Source: Skeletonema tropicum (taxonomy: Eukaryota > Bacillariophyta > Thalassiosirophyceae > Thalassiosirales > Thalassiosiraceae). Taken from it: a stretch of 64,000 nt of DNA. The notes below the pieces were generated by a model. It was not told the DNA's origin. It did not search any database and saw only the letters and a list, made by a program, of their open reading frames with translations. Shown piece by piece: positions 21,838 through 34,344 of this stretch. The position numbers were made by a program, and so were the translations under genes. Each line of letters starts with the position of its first letter. Position 1 is the stretch's first letter. The stretch is from assembly GCA_037178625.1 (NCBI GenBank), contig CM074142.1:1860001-1924000 (forward strand), given 5' to 3'.

Positions 21838-22971
21838 ATTCAAGCTGCTTGTCACTTTCTGACCTCGTTTTTGACCGAGACGATCTCTTGAAAGTCGTCC
21901 AAACACGCTGATTATACGCCTAATCGATAGAGCACGATGAGAGCTTTCCAAAACGCCACTTATCGCCTTCATTGGCCGCGTAGGAGACAAGATACGGCCG
22001 TTAGTGACAACATGGTTCATGTATATATATATAGCATGCATGGTGGCTGCCTGCTGCGCTCTAGTGAAAGTTGGTGCCGCTTTGCAAGATGCCTGTCTCA
22101 ACAAGTCCGCCATCTGTCAAGCCGGATTCAAGCTGCTTGTCACTTTCTGACCTCGTTTTTGACCGAGACGATCTCTTGAAAGTCGTCCAAACACGCTGAT
22201 TATACGCCTAATCGATAGAGCACGATGAGAGCTTTCCAAAACGCCACTTATCGCCTTCATTGGCCGCGTAGGAGACAAGATACGGCCGTTAGTGACAACA
22301 TGGTTCATGTATATATATAGCATGCATGGTGGCTGCCTGCTGCGCTCTAGTGAAAGTTGGTGCCGCTTTGCAAGATGCCTGTCTCAACAAGTCCGCCATC
22401 TGTCAAGCCGGATTCAAGCTGCTTGTCACTTTCTGACCTCGTTTTTGACCGAGACGATCTCTTGAAAGTCGTCCAAACACGCTGATTATACGCCTAATCG
22501 ATAGAGCACGATGAGAGCTTTCCAAAACGCCACTTATCGCCTTCATTGGCCGCGTAGGAGACAAGATACGGCCGTTAGTGACAACATGGTTCATGTATAT
22601 ATATAGCATGCATGGTGGCTGCCTGCTGCGCTCTAGTGAAAGTTGGTGCCGCTTTGCAAGATGCCTGTCTCAACAAGTCCGCCATCTGTCAAGCCGGATT
22701 CAAGCTGCTTGTCACTTTCTGACCTCGTTTTTGACCGAGACGATCTCTTGAAAGTCGTCCAAACACGCTGATTATACGCCTAATCGATAGAGCACGATGA
22801 GAGCTTTCCAAAACGCCACTTATCGCCTTCATTGGCCGCGTAGGAGACAAGATACGGCCGTTAGTGACAACATGGTTCATGTATATATATAGCATGCATG
22901 GTGGCTGCCTGCTGCGCTCTAGTGAAAGTTGGTGCCGCTTTGCAAGATGCCTGTCTCAACAAGTCCGCCAC
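21838..22971 (+). repeat. Four promoter-leader units before copy 4
   Basis: The first is the 5'-trimmed type with one extra TA in its TATA tract (276 bp). Three standard 286-bp units follow (22114, 22400, 22686). Confidence 0.9.
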
Positions 22972-22996
22972 GGCCAAAGATCCGCCTCGCCTCATC

Positions 22997-24112
22997 ATGG
23001 CACAAACAAGCGAGAGTGCCGTCCTATGCATCCACCAAAAGCAACTAAAACAATCAATGGACGACCAAGCCGCACCCGCACCCCCCGACAACATGGCCAG
23101 CAGCCCCGCCGCCGCTTCAGCAGCTTCAGTGGAGGTGGAGGCGGCCACAACAATGACAATGAACGACGAAAAAAGTGCCCCCTCACCACAACATCACCAC
23201 CGTCGTTCCAAACGTGAAAAATATTCACCATCACGATTTGTCGCTCGGCCTTCGAGTAAGAAGTCGGAACACGACGACGACGACACCACAGCTGGTGATG
23301 AAATTATTGGTGGTGAAGAAATTCAAGTTGAGGCAAACGCTAACGATCCAATTGCCGCCGCTTCAGCAGCTTCACCAGAGGAGGTGACGGAATATAATAA
23401 TATATCCGCTACCGTGACACAACGACAACGACGCGACTCTATTACCGCAGCCACCGTCGCCCTCGATAACAATAATGATAATCATGACGATAATCATGAT
23501 GGTCATACTAACAATAATAATAACAATGACGATGACAACACTGATGGTAATAAAAATAAACATCCCCGTCGTCGCACATCACGTGCCCACGCCGCCCCCG
23601 GAAGTTATTTAGAGCCACCTGACGTCGAAGAAGATTTCGATATTGATAGTGACGAAGACGACAACGAACCCACTAAAGCTCATGACGACGATGATGATGA
23701 TGATGACACCATCATCAACAAAGTATGCAACGATGCCAACGGTCATAATACAATACTTCAAATCTCCACTGTGAAACGATATAATAAACGAACGAAGCGT
23801 ACGTTGTGCAATGTGATTGGTTGTAAAAAGGCGGATCAGGCGGGGTGTGGTGGATATTGCCGCCGTCATTATCGTTTAATGACGATTCATGATGGTGGTG
23901 CTGAAAAAGATGGAAAAGAGGATGAGGAGGGTGAAGAAGTTGAAGCAGAAGAAGACACAAAACCACGTCTCAACTCCACAATCCGCATACTCACCGGAGA
24001 CTTTGCCGGTCTTACCGGAAACATTACCAATATCAAACAGGGTGGATGGTGCTCATTGACCAATCCAAAGGTTACCAAGCCCAGAGGAAGATTCTACATG
24101 ACAATCAACTGA
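22997..24112 (+). CDS. Truncated array gene, copy 4 (371 aa)
   Basis: Same product as copy 1. It is the first copy downstream of the Copia-disrupted one and has four promoter units in front of it. Confidence 0.65.
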   Translation: MAQTSESAVLCIHQKQLKQSMDDQAAPAPPDNMASSPAAASAASVEVEAATTMTMNDEKSAPSPQHHHRRSKREKYSPSRFVARPSSKKSEHDDDDTTAGDEIIGGEEIQVEANANDPIAAASAASPEEVTEYNNISATVTQRQRRDSITAATVALDNNNDNHDDNHDGHTNNNNNNDDDNTDGNKNKHPRRRTSRAHAAPGSYLEPPDVEEDFDIDSDEDDNEPTKAHDDDDDDDDTIINKVCNDANGHNTILQISTVKRYNKRTKRTLCNVIGCKKADQAGCGGYCRRHYRLMTIHDGGAEKDGKEDEEGEEVEAEEDTKPRLNSTIRILTGDFAGLTGNITNIKQGGWCSLTNPKVTKPRGRFYMTIN

Positions 24113-24493
24113 ATAAGATAGATATCTGTAAAATTATAATTGTTATTTTCTTGTGCATTACTAGATAGCGGTGATATTCAATCTCTTGGTGATAATAATA
24201 TTATCAAGGCGCTTCATCTCGTAATTACTTGGCCAAGCACTCTCAAATCTGAACTCCCAACTCTTACTCGCAGCTGCAGCACTCCAATCTCCAATCCGAT
24301 ACATCCAGATAGATTCACCTTTTCCTCCATATCTTCCGTTCTATTGGTCGTAGGAAGTCGATGAGTGGTGATTTGGAATCCTCTCATCAAGCCCTATCGA
24401 TTGGACATACTATAAAGACCAAATATCGATCCCTTGTCAATCGACTCAACTAAATCGACCCCTAGAAAGTCATCCACGGCGCCAAAGTCGCTC

Positions 24494-24767
24494 ATTCAAG
24501 CTGCTTGTCACTTTCTGACCTCGTTTTTGACCGAGACGATCTCTTGAAAGTCGTCCAAACACGCTGATTATACGCCTAATCGATAGAGCACGATGAGAGC
24601 TTTCCAAAACGCCACTTATCGCCTTCATTGGCCGCGTAGGAGACAAGATACGGCCGTTAGTGACAACATGGTTCATGTATATATATAGCATGCATGGTGG
24701 CTGCCTGCTGCGCTCTAGTGAAAGTTGGTGCCGCTTTGCAAGATGCCTGTCTCAACAAGTCCGCCAC
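24494..24767 (+). repeat. Trimmed promoter-leader unit before copy 5
   Basis: A single 274-bp unit joined at the common compact junction. Confidence 0.9.
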
Positions 24768-24792
24768 GGCCAAAGATCCGCCTCGCCTCATC

Positions 24793-25908
24793 ATGGCACA
24801 AACAAGCGAGAGTGCCGTCCTATGCATCCACCAAAAGCAACTAAAACAATCAATGGACGACCAAGCCGCACCCGCACCCCCCGACAACATGGCCAGCAGC
24901 CCCGCCGCCGCTTCAGCAGCTTCAGTGGAGGTGGAGGCGGCCACAACAATGACAATGAACGACGAAAAAAGTGCCCCCTCACCACAACATCACCACCGTC
25001 GTTCCAAACGTGAAAAATATTCACCATCACGATTTGTCGCTCGGCCTTCGAGTAAGAAGTCGGAACACGACGACGACGACACCACAGCTGGTGATGAAAT
25101 TATTGGTGGTGAAGAAATTCAAGTTGAGGCAAACGCTAACGATCCAATTGCCGCCGCTTCAGCAGCTTCACCAGAGGAGGTGACGGAATATAATAATATA
25201 TCCGCTACCGTGACACAACGACAACGACGCGACTCTATTACCGCAGCCACCGTCGCCCTCGATAACAATAATGATAATCATGACGATAATCATGATGGTC
25301 ATACTAACAATAATAATAACAATGACGATGACAACACTGATGGTAATAAAAATAAACATCCCCGTCGTCGCACATCACGTGCCCACGCCGCCCCCGGAAG
25401 TTATTTAGAGCCACCTGACGTCGAAGAAGATTTCGATATTGATAGTGACGAAGACGACAACGAACCCACTAAAGCTCATGACGACGATGATGATGATGAT
25501 GACACCATCATCAACAAAGTATGCAACGATGCCAACGGTCATAATACAATACTTCAAATCTCCACTGTGAAACGATATAATAAACGAACGAAGCGTACGT
25601 TGTGCAATGTGATTGGTTGTAAAAAGGCGGATCAGGCGGGGTGTGGTGGATATTGCCGCCGTCATTATCGTTTAATGACGATTCATGATGGTGGTGCTGA
25701 AAAAGATGGAAAAGAGGATGAGGAGGGTGAAGAAGTTGAAGCAGAAGAAGACACAAAACCACGTCTCAACTCCACAATCCGCATACTCACCGGAGACTTT
25801 GCCGGTCTTACCGGAAACATTACCAATATCAAACAGGGTGGATGGTGCTCATTGACCAATCCAAAGGTTACCAAGCCCAGAGGAAGATTCTACATGACAA
25901 TCAACTGA
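24793..25908 (+). CDS. Truncated array gene, copy 5 (371 aa)
   Basis: Same product as copy 1, in a standard 1,796-bp unit with one promoter unit. Confidence 0.65.
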   Translation: MAQTSESAVLCIHQKQLKQSMDDQAAPAPPDNMASSPAAASAASVEVEAATTMTMNDEKSAPSPQHHHRRSKREKYSPSRFVARPSSKKSEHDDDDTTAGDEIIGGEEIQVEANANDPIAAASAASPEEVTEYNNISATVTQRQRRDSITAATVALDNNNDNHDDNHDGHTNNNNNNDDDNTDGNKNKHPRRRTSRAHAAPGSYLEPPDVEEDFDIDSDEDDNEPTKAHDDDDDDDDTIINKVCNDANGHNTILQISTVKRYNKRTKRTLCNVIGCKKADQAGCGGYCRRHYRLMTIHDGGAEKDGKEDEEGEEVEAEEDTKPRLNSTIRILTGDFAGLTGNITNIKQGGWCSLTNPKVTKPRGRFYMTIN

Positions 25909-26289
25909 ATAAGATAGATATCTGTAAAATTATAATTGTTATTTTCTTGTGCATTACTAGATAGCGGTGATATTCAATCTCTTGGTGATAATAATATTAT
26001 CAAGGCGCTTCATCTCGTAATTACTTGGCCAAGCACTCTCAAATCTGAACTCCCAACTCTTACTCGCAGCTGCAGCACTCCAATCTCCAATCCGATACAT
26101 CCAGATAGATTCACCTTTTCCTCCATATCTTCCGTTCTATTGGTCGTAGGAAGTCGATGAGTGGTGATTTGGAATCCTCTCATCAAGCCCTATCGATTGG
26201 ACATACTATAAAGACCAAATATCGATCCCTTGTCAATCGACTCAACTAAATCGACCCCTAGAAAGTCATCCACGGCGCCAAAGTCGCTC

Positions 26290-26563
26290 ATTCAAGCTGC
26301 TTGTCACTTTCTGACCTCGTTTTTGACCGAGACGATCTCTTGAAAGTCGTCCAAACACGCTGATTATACGCCTAATCGATAGAGCACGATGAGAGCTTTC
26401 CAAAACGCCACTTATCGCCTTCATTGGCCGCGTAGGAGACAAGATACGGCCGTTAGTGACAACATGGTTCATGTATATATATAGCATGCATGGTGGCTGC
26501 CTGCTGCGCTCTAGTGAAAGTTGGTGCCGCTTTGCAAGATGCCTGTCTCAACAAGTCCGCCAC
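26290..26563 (+). repeat. Trimmed promoter-leader unit before copy 6
   Basis: A single 274-bp unit at the common junction. Confidence 0.9.
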
Positions 26564-26588
26564 GGCCAAAGATCCGCCTCGCCTCATC

Positions 26589-27704
26589 ATGGCACAAACA
26601 AGCGAGAGTGCCGTCCTATGCATCCACCAAAAGCAACTAAAACAATCAATGGACGACCAAGCCGCACCCGCACCCCCCGACAACATGGCCAGCAGCCCCG
26701 CCGCCGCTTCAGCAGCTTCAGTGGAGGTGGAGGCGGCCACAACAATGACAATGAACGACGAAAAAAGTGCCCCCTCACCACAACATCACCACCGTCGTTC
26801 CAAACGTGAAAAATATTCACCATCACGATTTGTCGCTCGGCCTTCGAGTAAGAAGTCGGAACACGACGACGACGACACCACAGCTGGTGATGAAATTATT
26901 GGTGGTGAAGAAATTCAAGTTGAGGCAAACGCTAACGATCCAATTGCCGCCGCTTCAGCAGCTTCACCAGAGGAGGTGACGGAATATAATAATATATCCG
27001 CTACCGTGACACAACGACAACGACGCGACTCTATTACCGCAGCCACCGTCGCCCTCGATAACAATAATGATAATCATGACGATAATCATGATGGTCATAC
27101 TAACAATAATAATAACAATGACGATGACAACACTGATGGTAATAAAAATAAACATCCCCGTCGTCGCACATCACGTGCCCACGCCGCCCCCGGAAGTTAT
27201 TTAGAGCCACCTGACGTCGAAGAAGATTTCGATATTGATAGTGACGAAGACGACAACGAACCCACTAAAGCTCATGACGACGATGATGATGATGATGACA
27301 CCATCATCAACAAAGTATGCAACGATGCCAACGGTCATAATACAATACTTCAAATCTCCACTGTGAAACGATATAATAAACGAACGAAGCGTACGTTGTG
27401 CAATGTGATTGGTTGTAAAAAGGCGGATCAGGCGGGGTGTGGTGGATATTGCCGCCGTCATTATCGTTTAATGACGATTCATGATGGTGGTGCTGAAAAA
27501 GATGGAAAAGAGGATGAGGAGGGTGAAGAAGTTGAAGCAGAAGAAGACACAAAACCACGTCTCAACTCCACAATCCGCATACTCACCGGAGACTTTGCCG
27601 GTCTTACCGGAAACATTACCAATATCAAACAGGGTGGATGGTGCTCATTGACCAATCCAAAGGTTACCAAGCCCAGAGGAAGATTCTACATGACAATCAA
27701 CTGA
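26589..27704 (+). CDS. Truncated array gene, copy 6 (371 aa)
   Basis: Same product as copy 1. The following spacer is 572 bp longer than standard because it holds two additional promoter units. Confidence 0.65.
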   Translation: MAQTSESAVLCIHQKQLKQSMDDQAAPAPPDNMASSPAAASAASVEVEAATTMTMNDEKSAPSPQHHHRRSKREKYSPSRFVARPSSKKSEHDDDDTTAGDEIIGGEEIQVEANANDPIAAASAASPEEVTEYNNISATVTQRQRRDSITAATVALDNNNDNHDDNHDGHTNNNNNNDDDNTDGNKNKHPRRRTSRAHAAPGSYLEPPDVEEDFDIDSDEDDNEPTKAHDDDDDDDDTIINKVCNDANGHNTILQISTVKRYNKRTKRTLCNVIGCKKADQAGCGGYCRRHYRLMTIHDGGAEKDGKEDEEGEEVEAEEDTKPRLNSTIRILTGDFAGLTGNITNIKQGGWCSLTNPKVTKPRGRFYMTIN

Positions 27705-28085
27705 ATAAGATAGATATCTGTAAAATTATAATTGTTATTTTCTTGTGCATTACTAGATAGCGGTGATATTCAATCTCTTGGTGATAATAATATTATCAAG
27801 GCGCTTCATCTCGTAATTACTTGGCCAAGCACTCTCAAATCTGAACTCCCAACTCTTACTCGCAGCTGCAGCACTCCAATCTCCAATCCGATACATCCAG
27901 ATAGATTCACCTTTTCCTCCATATCTTCCGTTCTATTGGTCGTAGGAAGTCGATGAGTGGTGATTTGGAATCCTCTCATCAAGCCCTATCGATTGGACAT
28001 ACTATAAAGACCAAATATCGATCCCTTGTCAATCGACTCAACTAAATCGACCCCTAGAAAGTCATCCACGGCGCCAAAGTCGCTC

Positions 28086-28931
28086 ATTCAAGCTGCTTGT
28101 CACTTTCTGACCTCGTTTTTGACCGAGACGATCTCTTGAAAGTCGTCCAAACACGCTGATTATACGCCTAATCGATAGAGCACGATGAGAGCTTTCCAAA
28201 ACGCCACTTATCGCCTTCATTGGCCGCGTAGGAGACAAGATACGGCCGTTAGTGACAACATGGTTCATGTATATATATAGCATGCATGGTGGCTGCCTGC
28301 TGCGCTCTAGTGAAAGTTGGTGCCGCTTTGCAAGATGCCTGTCTCAACAAGTCCGCCATCTGTCAAGCCGGATTCAAGCTGCTTGTCACTTTCTGACCTC
28401 GTTTTTGACCGAGACGATCTCTTGAAAGTCGTCCAAACACGCTGATTATACGCCTAATCGATAGAGCACGATGAGAGCTTTCCAAAACGCCACTTATCGC
28501 CTTCATTGGCCGCGTAGGAGACAAGATACGGCCGTTAGTGACAACATGGTTCATGTATATATATAGCATGCATGGTGGCTGCCTGCTGCGCTCTAGTGAA
28601 AGTTGGTGCCGCTTTGCAAGATGCCTGTCTCAACAAGTCCGCCATCTGTCAAGCCGGATTCAAGCTGCTTGTCACTTTCTGACCTCGTTTTTGACCGAGA
28701 CGATCTCTTGAAAGTCGTCCAAACACGCTGATTATACGCCTAATCGATAGAGCACGATGAGAGCTTTCCAAAACGCCACTTATCGCCTTCATTGGCCGCG
28801 TAGGAGACAAGATACGGCCGTTAGTGACAACATGGTTCATGTATATATATAGCATGCATGGTGGCTGCCTGCTGCGCTCTAGTGAAAGTTGGTGCCGCTT
28901 TGCAAGATGCCTGTCTCAACAAGTCCGCCAC
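28086..28931 (+). repeat. Three promoter-leader units before copy 7
   Basis: One trimmed unit (28086-28359) and two full 286-bp units (28360, 28646). Confidence 0.9.
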
Positions 28932-28956
28932 GGCCAAAGATCCGCCTCGCCTCATC

Positions 28957-30072
28957 ATGGCACAAACAAGCGAGAGTGCCGTCCTATGCATCCACCAAAA
29001 GCAACTAAAACAATCAATGGACGACCAAGCCGCACCCGCACCCCCCGACAACATGGCCAGCAGCCCCGCCGCCGCTTCAGCAGCTTCAGTGGAGGTGGAG
29101 GCGGCCACAACAATGACAATGAACGACGAAAAAAGTGCCCCCTCACCACAACATCACCACCGTCGTTCCAAACGTGAAAAATATTCACCATCACGATTTG
29201 TCGCTCGGCCTTCGAGTAAGAAGTCGGAACACGACGACGACGACACCACAGCTGGTGATGAAATTATTGGTGGTGAAGAAATTCAAGTTGAGGCAAACGC
29301 TAACGATCCAATTGCCGCCGCTTCAGCAGCTTCACCAGAGGAGGTGACGGAATATAATAATATATCCGCTACCGTGACACAACGACAACGACGCGACTCT
29401 ATTACCGCAGCCACCGTCGCCCTCGATAACAATAATGATAATCATGACGATAATCATGATGGTCATACTAACAATAATAATAACAATGACGATGACAACA
29501 CTGATGGTAATAAAAATAAACATCCCCGTCGTCGCACATCACGTGCCCACGCCGCCCCCGGAAGTTATTTAGAGCCACCTGACGTCGAAGAAGATTTCGA
29601 TATTGATAGTGACGAAGACGACAACGAACCCACTAAAGCTCATGACGACGATGATGATGATGATGACACCATCATCAACAAAGTATGCAACGATGCCAAC
29701 GGTCATAATACAATACTTCAAATCTCCACTGTGAAACGATATAATAAACGAACGAAGCGTACGTTGTGCAATGTGATTGGTTGTAAAAAGGCGGATCAGG
29801 CGGGGTGTGGTGGATATTGCCGCCGTCATTATCGTTTAATGACGATTCATGATGGTGGTGCTGAAAAAGATGGAAAAGAGGATGAGGAGGGTGAAGAAGT
29901 TGAAGCAGAAGAAGACACAAAACCACGTCTCAACTCCACAATCCGCATACTCACCGGAGACTTTGCCGGTCTTACCGGAAACATTACCAATATCAAACAG
30001 GGTGGATGGTGCTCATTGACCAATCCAAAGGTTACCAAGCCCAGAGGAAGATTCTACATGACAATCAACTGA
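28957..30072 (+). CDS. Truncated array gene, copy 7 (371 aa)
   Basis: Same product as copy 1, with three promoter units upstream. Confidence 0.65.
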   Translation: MAQTSESAVLCIHQKQLKQSMDDQAAPAPPDNMASSPAAASAASVEVEAATTMTMNDEKSAPSPQHHHRRSKREKYSPSRFVARPSSKKSEHDDDDTTAGDEIIGGEEIQVEANANDPIAAASAASPEEVTEYNNISATVTQRQRRDSITAATVALDNNNDNHDDNHDGHTNNNNNNDDDNTDGNKNKHPRRRTSRAHAAPGSYLEPPDVEEDFDIDSDEDDNEPTKAHDDDDDDDDTIINKVCNDANGHNTILQISTVKRYNKRTKRTLCNVIGCKKADQAGCGGYCRRHYRLMTIHDGGAEKDGKEDEEGEEVEAEEDTKPRLNSTIRILTGDFAGLTGNITNIKQGGWCSLTNPKVTKPRGRFYMTIN

Positions 30073-30453
30073 ATAAGATAGATATCTGTAAAATTATAAT
30101 TGTTATTTTCTTGTGCATTACTAGATAGCGGTGATATTCAATCTCTTGGTGATAATAATATTATCAAGGCGCTTCATCTCGTAATTACTTGGCCAAGCAC
30201 TCTCAAATCTGAACTCCCAACTCTTACTCGCAGCTGCAGCACTCCAATCTCCAATCCGATACATCCAGATAGATTCACCTTTTCCTCCATATCTTCCGTT
30301 CTATTGGTCGTAGGAAGTCGATGAGTGGTGATTTGGAATCCTCTCATCAAGCCCTATCGATTGGACATACTATAAAGACCAAATATCGATCCCTTGTCAA
30401 TCGACTCAACTAAATCGACCCCTAGAAAGTCATCCACGGCGCCAAAGTCGCTC

Positions 30454-30727
30454 ATTCAAGCTGCTTGTCACTTTCTGACCTCGTTTTTGACCGAGACGAT
30501 CTCTTGAAAGTCGTCCAAACACGCTGATTATACGCCTAATCGATAGAGCACGATGAGAGCTTTCCAAAACGCCACTTATCGCCTTCATTGGCCGCGTAGG
30601 AGACAAGATACGGCCGTTAGTGACAACATGGTTCATGTATATATATAGCATGCATGGTGGCTGCCTGCTGCGCTCTAGTGAAAGTTGGTGCCGCTTTGCA
30701 AGATGCCTGTCTCAACAAGTCCGCCAC
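30454..30727 (+). repeat. Trimmed promoter-leader unit before copy 8
   Basis: A single 274-bp unit at the common junction. Confidence 0.9.
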
Positions 30728-30752
30728 GGCCAAAGATCCGCCTCGCCTCATC

Positions 30753-31868
30753 ATGGCACAAACAAGCGAGAGTGCCGTCCTATGCATCCACCAAAAGCAA
30801 CTAAAACAATCAATGGACGACCAAGCCGCACCCGCACCCCCCGACAACATGGCCAGCAGCCCCGCCGCCGCTTCAGCAGCTTCAGTGGAGGTGGAGGCGG
30901 CCACAACAATGACAATGAACGACGAAAAAAGTGCCCCCTCACCACAACATCACCACCGTCGTTCCAAACGTGAAAAATATTCACCATCACGATTTGTCGC
31001 TCGGCCTTCGAGTAAGAAGTCGGAACACGACGACGACGACACCACAGCTGGTGATGAAATTATTGGTGGTGAAGAAATTCAAGTTGAGGCAAACGCTAAC
31101 GATCCAATTGCCGCCGCTTCAGCAGCTTCACCAGAGGAGGTGACGGAATATAATAATATATCCGCTACCGTGACACAACGACAACGACGCGACTCTATTA
31201 CCGCAGCCACCGTCGCCCTCGATAACAATAATGATAATCATGACGATAATCATGATGGTCATACTAACAATAATAATAACAATGACGATGACAACACTGA
31301 TGGTAATAAAAATAAACATCCCCGTCGTCGCACATCACGTGCCCACGCCGCCCCCGGAAGTTATTTAGAGCCACCTGACGTCGAAGAAGATTTCGATATT
31401 GATAGTGACGAAGACGACAACGAACCCACTAAAGCTCATGACGACGATGATGATGATGATGACACCATCATCAACAAAGTATGCAACGATGCCAACGGTC
31501 ATAATACAATACTTCAAATCTCCACTGTGAAACGATATAATAAACGAACGAAGCGTACGTTGTGCAATGTGATTGGTTGTAAAAAGGCGGATCAGGCGGG
31601 GTGTGGTGGATATTGCCGCCGTCATTATCGTTTAATGACGATTCATGATGGTGGTGCTGAAAAAGATGGAAAAGAGGATGAGGAGGGTGAAGAAGTTGAA
31701 GCAGAAGAAGACACAAAACCACGTCTCAACTCCACAATCCGCATACTCACCGGAGACTTTGCCGGTCTTACCGGAAACATTACCAATATCAAACAGGGTG
31801 GATGGTGCTCATTGACCAATCCAAAGGTTACCAAGCCCAGAGGAAGATTCTACATGACAATCAACTGA
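30753..31868 (+). CDS. Truncated array gene, copy 8 (371 aa)
   Basis: Same product as copy 1, in a standard 1,796-bp unit. Confidence 0.65.
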   Translation: MAQTSESAVLCIHQKQLKQSMDDQAAPAPPDNMASSPAAASAASVEVEAATTMTMNDEKSAPSPQHHHRRSKREKYSPSRFVARPSSKKSEHDDDDTTAGDEIIGGEEIQVEANANDPIAAASAASPEEVTEYNNISATVTQRQRRDSITAATVALDNNNDNHDDNHDGHTNNNNNNDDDNTDGNKNKHPRRRTSRAHAAPGSYLEPPDVEEDFDIDSDEDDNEPTKAHDDDDDDDDTIINKVCNDANGHNTILQISTVKRYNKRTKRTLCNVIGCKKADQAGCGGYCRRHYRLMTIHDGGAEKDGKEDEEGEEVEAEEDTKPRLNSTIRILTGDFAGLTGNITNIKQGGWCSLTNPKVTKPRGRFYMTIN

Positions 31869-32249
31869 ATAAGATAGATATCTGTAAAATTATAATTGTT
31901 ATTTTCTTGTGCATTACTAGATAGCGGTGATATTCAATCTCTTGGTGATAATAATATTATCAAGGCGCTTCATCTCGTAATTACTTGGCCAAGCACTCTC
32001 AAATCTGAACTCCCAACTCTTACTCGCAGCTGCAGCACTCCAATCTCCAATCCGATACATCCAGATAGATTCACCTTTTCCTCCATATCTTCCGTTCTAT
32101 TGGTCGTAGGAAGTCGATGAGTGGTGATTTGGAATCCTCTCATCAAGCCCTATCGATTGGACATACTATAAAGACCAAATATCGATCCCTTGTCAATCGA
32201 CTCAACTAAATCGACCCCTAGAAAGTCATCCACGGCGCCAAAGTCGCTC

Positions 32250-32523
32250 ATTCAAGCTGCTTGTCACTTTCTGACCTCGTTTTTGACCGAGACGATCTCT
32301 TGAAAGTCGTCCAAACACGCTGATTATACGCCTAATCGATAGAGCACGATGAGAGCTTTCCAAAACGCCACTTATCGCCTTCATTGGCCGCGTAGGAGAC
32401 AAGATACGGCCGTTAGTGACAACATGGTTCATGTATATATATAGCATGCATGGTGGCTGCCTGCTGCGCTCTAGTGAAAGTTGGTGCCGCTTTGCAAGAT
32501 GCCTGTCTCAACAAGTCCGCCAC
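32250..32523 (+). repeat. Trimmed promoter-leader unit before copy 9
   Basis: A single 274-bp unit at the common junction. Confidence 0.9.
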
Positions 32524-32548
32524 GGCCAAAGATCCGCCTCGCCTCATC

Positions 32549-33664
32549 ATGGCACAAACAAGCGAGAGTGCCGTCCTATGCATCCACCAAAAGCAACTAA
32601 AACAATCAATGGACGACCAAGCCGCACCCGCACCCCCCGACAACATGGCCAGCAGCCCCGCCGCCGCTTCAGCAGCTTCAGTGGAGGTGGAGGCGGCCAC
32701 AACAATGACAATGAACGACGAAAAAAGTGCCCCCTCACCACAACATCACCACCGTCGTTCCAAACGTGAAAAATATTCACCATCACGATTTGTCGCTCGG
32801 CCTTCGAGTAAGAAGTCGGAACACGACGACGACGACACCACAGCTGGTGATGAAATTATTGGTGGTGAAGAAATTCAAGTTGAGGCAAACGCTAACGATC
32901 CAATTGCCGCCGCTTCAGCAGCTTCACCAGAGGAGGTGACGGAATATAATAATATATCCGCTACCGTGACACAACGACAACGACGCGACTCTATTACCGC
33001 AGCCACCGTCGCCCTCGATAACAATAATGATAATCATGACGATAATCATGATGGTCATACTAACAATAATAATAACAATGACGATGACAACACTGATGGT
33101 AATAAAAATAAACATCCCCGTCGTCGCACATCACGTGCCCACGCCGCCCCCGGAAGTTATTTAGAGCCACCTGACGTCGAAGAAGATTTCGATATTGATA
33201 GTGACGAAGACGACAACGAACCCACTAAAGCTCATGACGACGATGATGATGATGATGACACCATCATCAACAAAGTATGCAACGATGCCAACGGTCATAA
33301 TACAATACTTCAAATCTCCACTGTGAAACGATATAATAAACGAACGAAGCGTACGTTGTGCAATGTGATTGGTTGTAAAAAGGCGGATCAGGCGGGGTGT
33401 GGTGGATATTGCCGCCGTCATTATCGTTTAATGACGATTCATGATGGTGGTGCTGAAAAAGATGGAAAAGAGGATGAGGAGGGTGAAGAAGTTGAAGCAG
33501 AAGAAGACACAAAACCACGTCTCAACTCCACAATCCGCATACTCACCGGAGACTTTGCCGGTCTTACCGGAAACATTACCAATATCAAACAGGGTGGATG
33601 GTGCTCATTGACCAATCCAAAGGTTACCAAGCCCAGAGGAAGATTCTACATGACAATCAACTGA
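32549..33664 (+). CDS. Truncated array gene, copy 9 (371 aa)
   Basis: Same product as copy 1, in a standard 1,796-bp unit. Confidence 0.65.
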   Translation: MAQTSESAVLCIHQKQLKQSMDDQAAPAPPDNMASSPAAASAASVEVEAATTMTMNDEKSAPSPQHHHRRSKREKYSPSRFVARPSSKKSEHDDDDTTAGDEIIGGEEIQVEANANDPIAAASAASPEEVTEYNNISATVTQRQRRDSITAATVALDNNNDNHDDNHDGHTNNNNNNDDDNTDGNKNKHPRRRTSRAHAAPGSYLEPPDVEEDFDIDSDEDDNEPTKAHDDDDDDDDTIINKVCNDANGHNTILQISTVKRYNKRTKRTLCNVIGCKKADQAGCGGYCRRHYRLMTIHDGGAEKDGKEDEEGEEVEAEEDTKPRLNSTIRILTGDFAGLTGNITNIKQGGWCSLTNPKVTKPRGRFYMTIN

Positions 33665-34045
33665 ATAAGATAGATATCTGTAAAATTATAATTGTTATTT
33701 TCTTGTGCATTACTAGATAGCGGTGATATTCAATCTCTTGGTGATAATAATATTATCAAGGCGCTTCATCTCGTAATTACTTGGCCAAGCACTCTCAAAT
33801 CTGAACTCCCAACTCTTACTCGCAGCTGCAGCACTCCAATCTCCAATCCGATACATCCAGATAGATTCACCTTTTCCTCCATATCTTCCGTTCTATTGGT
33901 CGTAGGAAGTCGATGAGTGGTGATTTGGAATCCTCTCATCAAGCCCTATCGATTGGACATACTATAAAGACCAAATATCGATCCCTTGTCAATCGACTCA
34001 ACTAAATCGACCCCTAGAAAGTCATCCACGGCGCCAAAGTCGCTC

Positions 34046-34319
34046 ATTCAAGCTGCTTGTCACTTTCTGACCTCGTTTTTGACCGAGACGATCTCTTGAA
34101 AGTCGTCCAAACACGCTGATTATACGCCTAATCGATAGAGCACGATGAGAGCTTTCCAAAACGCCACTTATCGCCTTCATTGGCCGCGTAGGAGACAAGA
34201 TACGGCCGTTAGTGACAACATGGTTCATGTATATATATAGCATGCATGGTGGCTGCCTGCTGCGCTCTAGTGAAAGTTGGTGCCGCTTTGCAAGATGCCT
34301 GTCTCAACAAGTCCGCCAC
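34046..34319 (+). repeat. Trimmed promoter-leader unit before copy 10
   Basis: A single 274-bp unit at the common junction. Confidence 0.9.
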
Positions 34320-34344
34320 GGCCAAAGATCCGCCTCGCCTCATC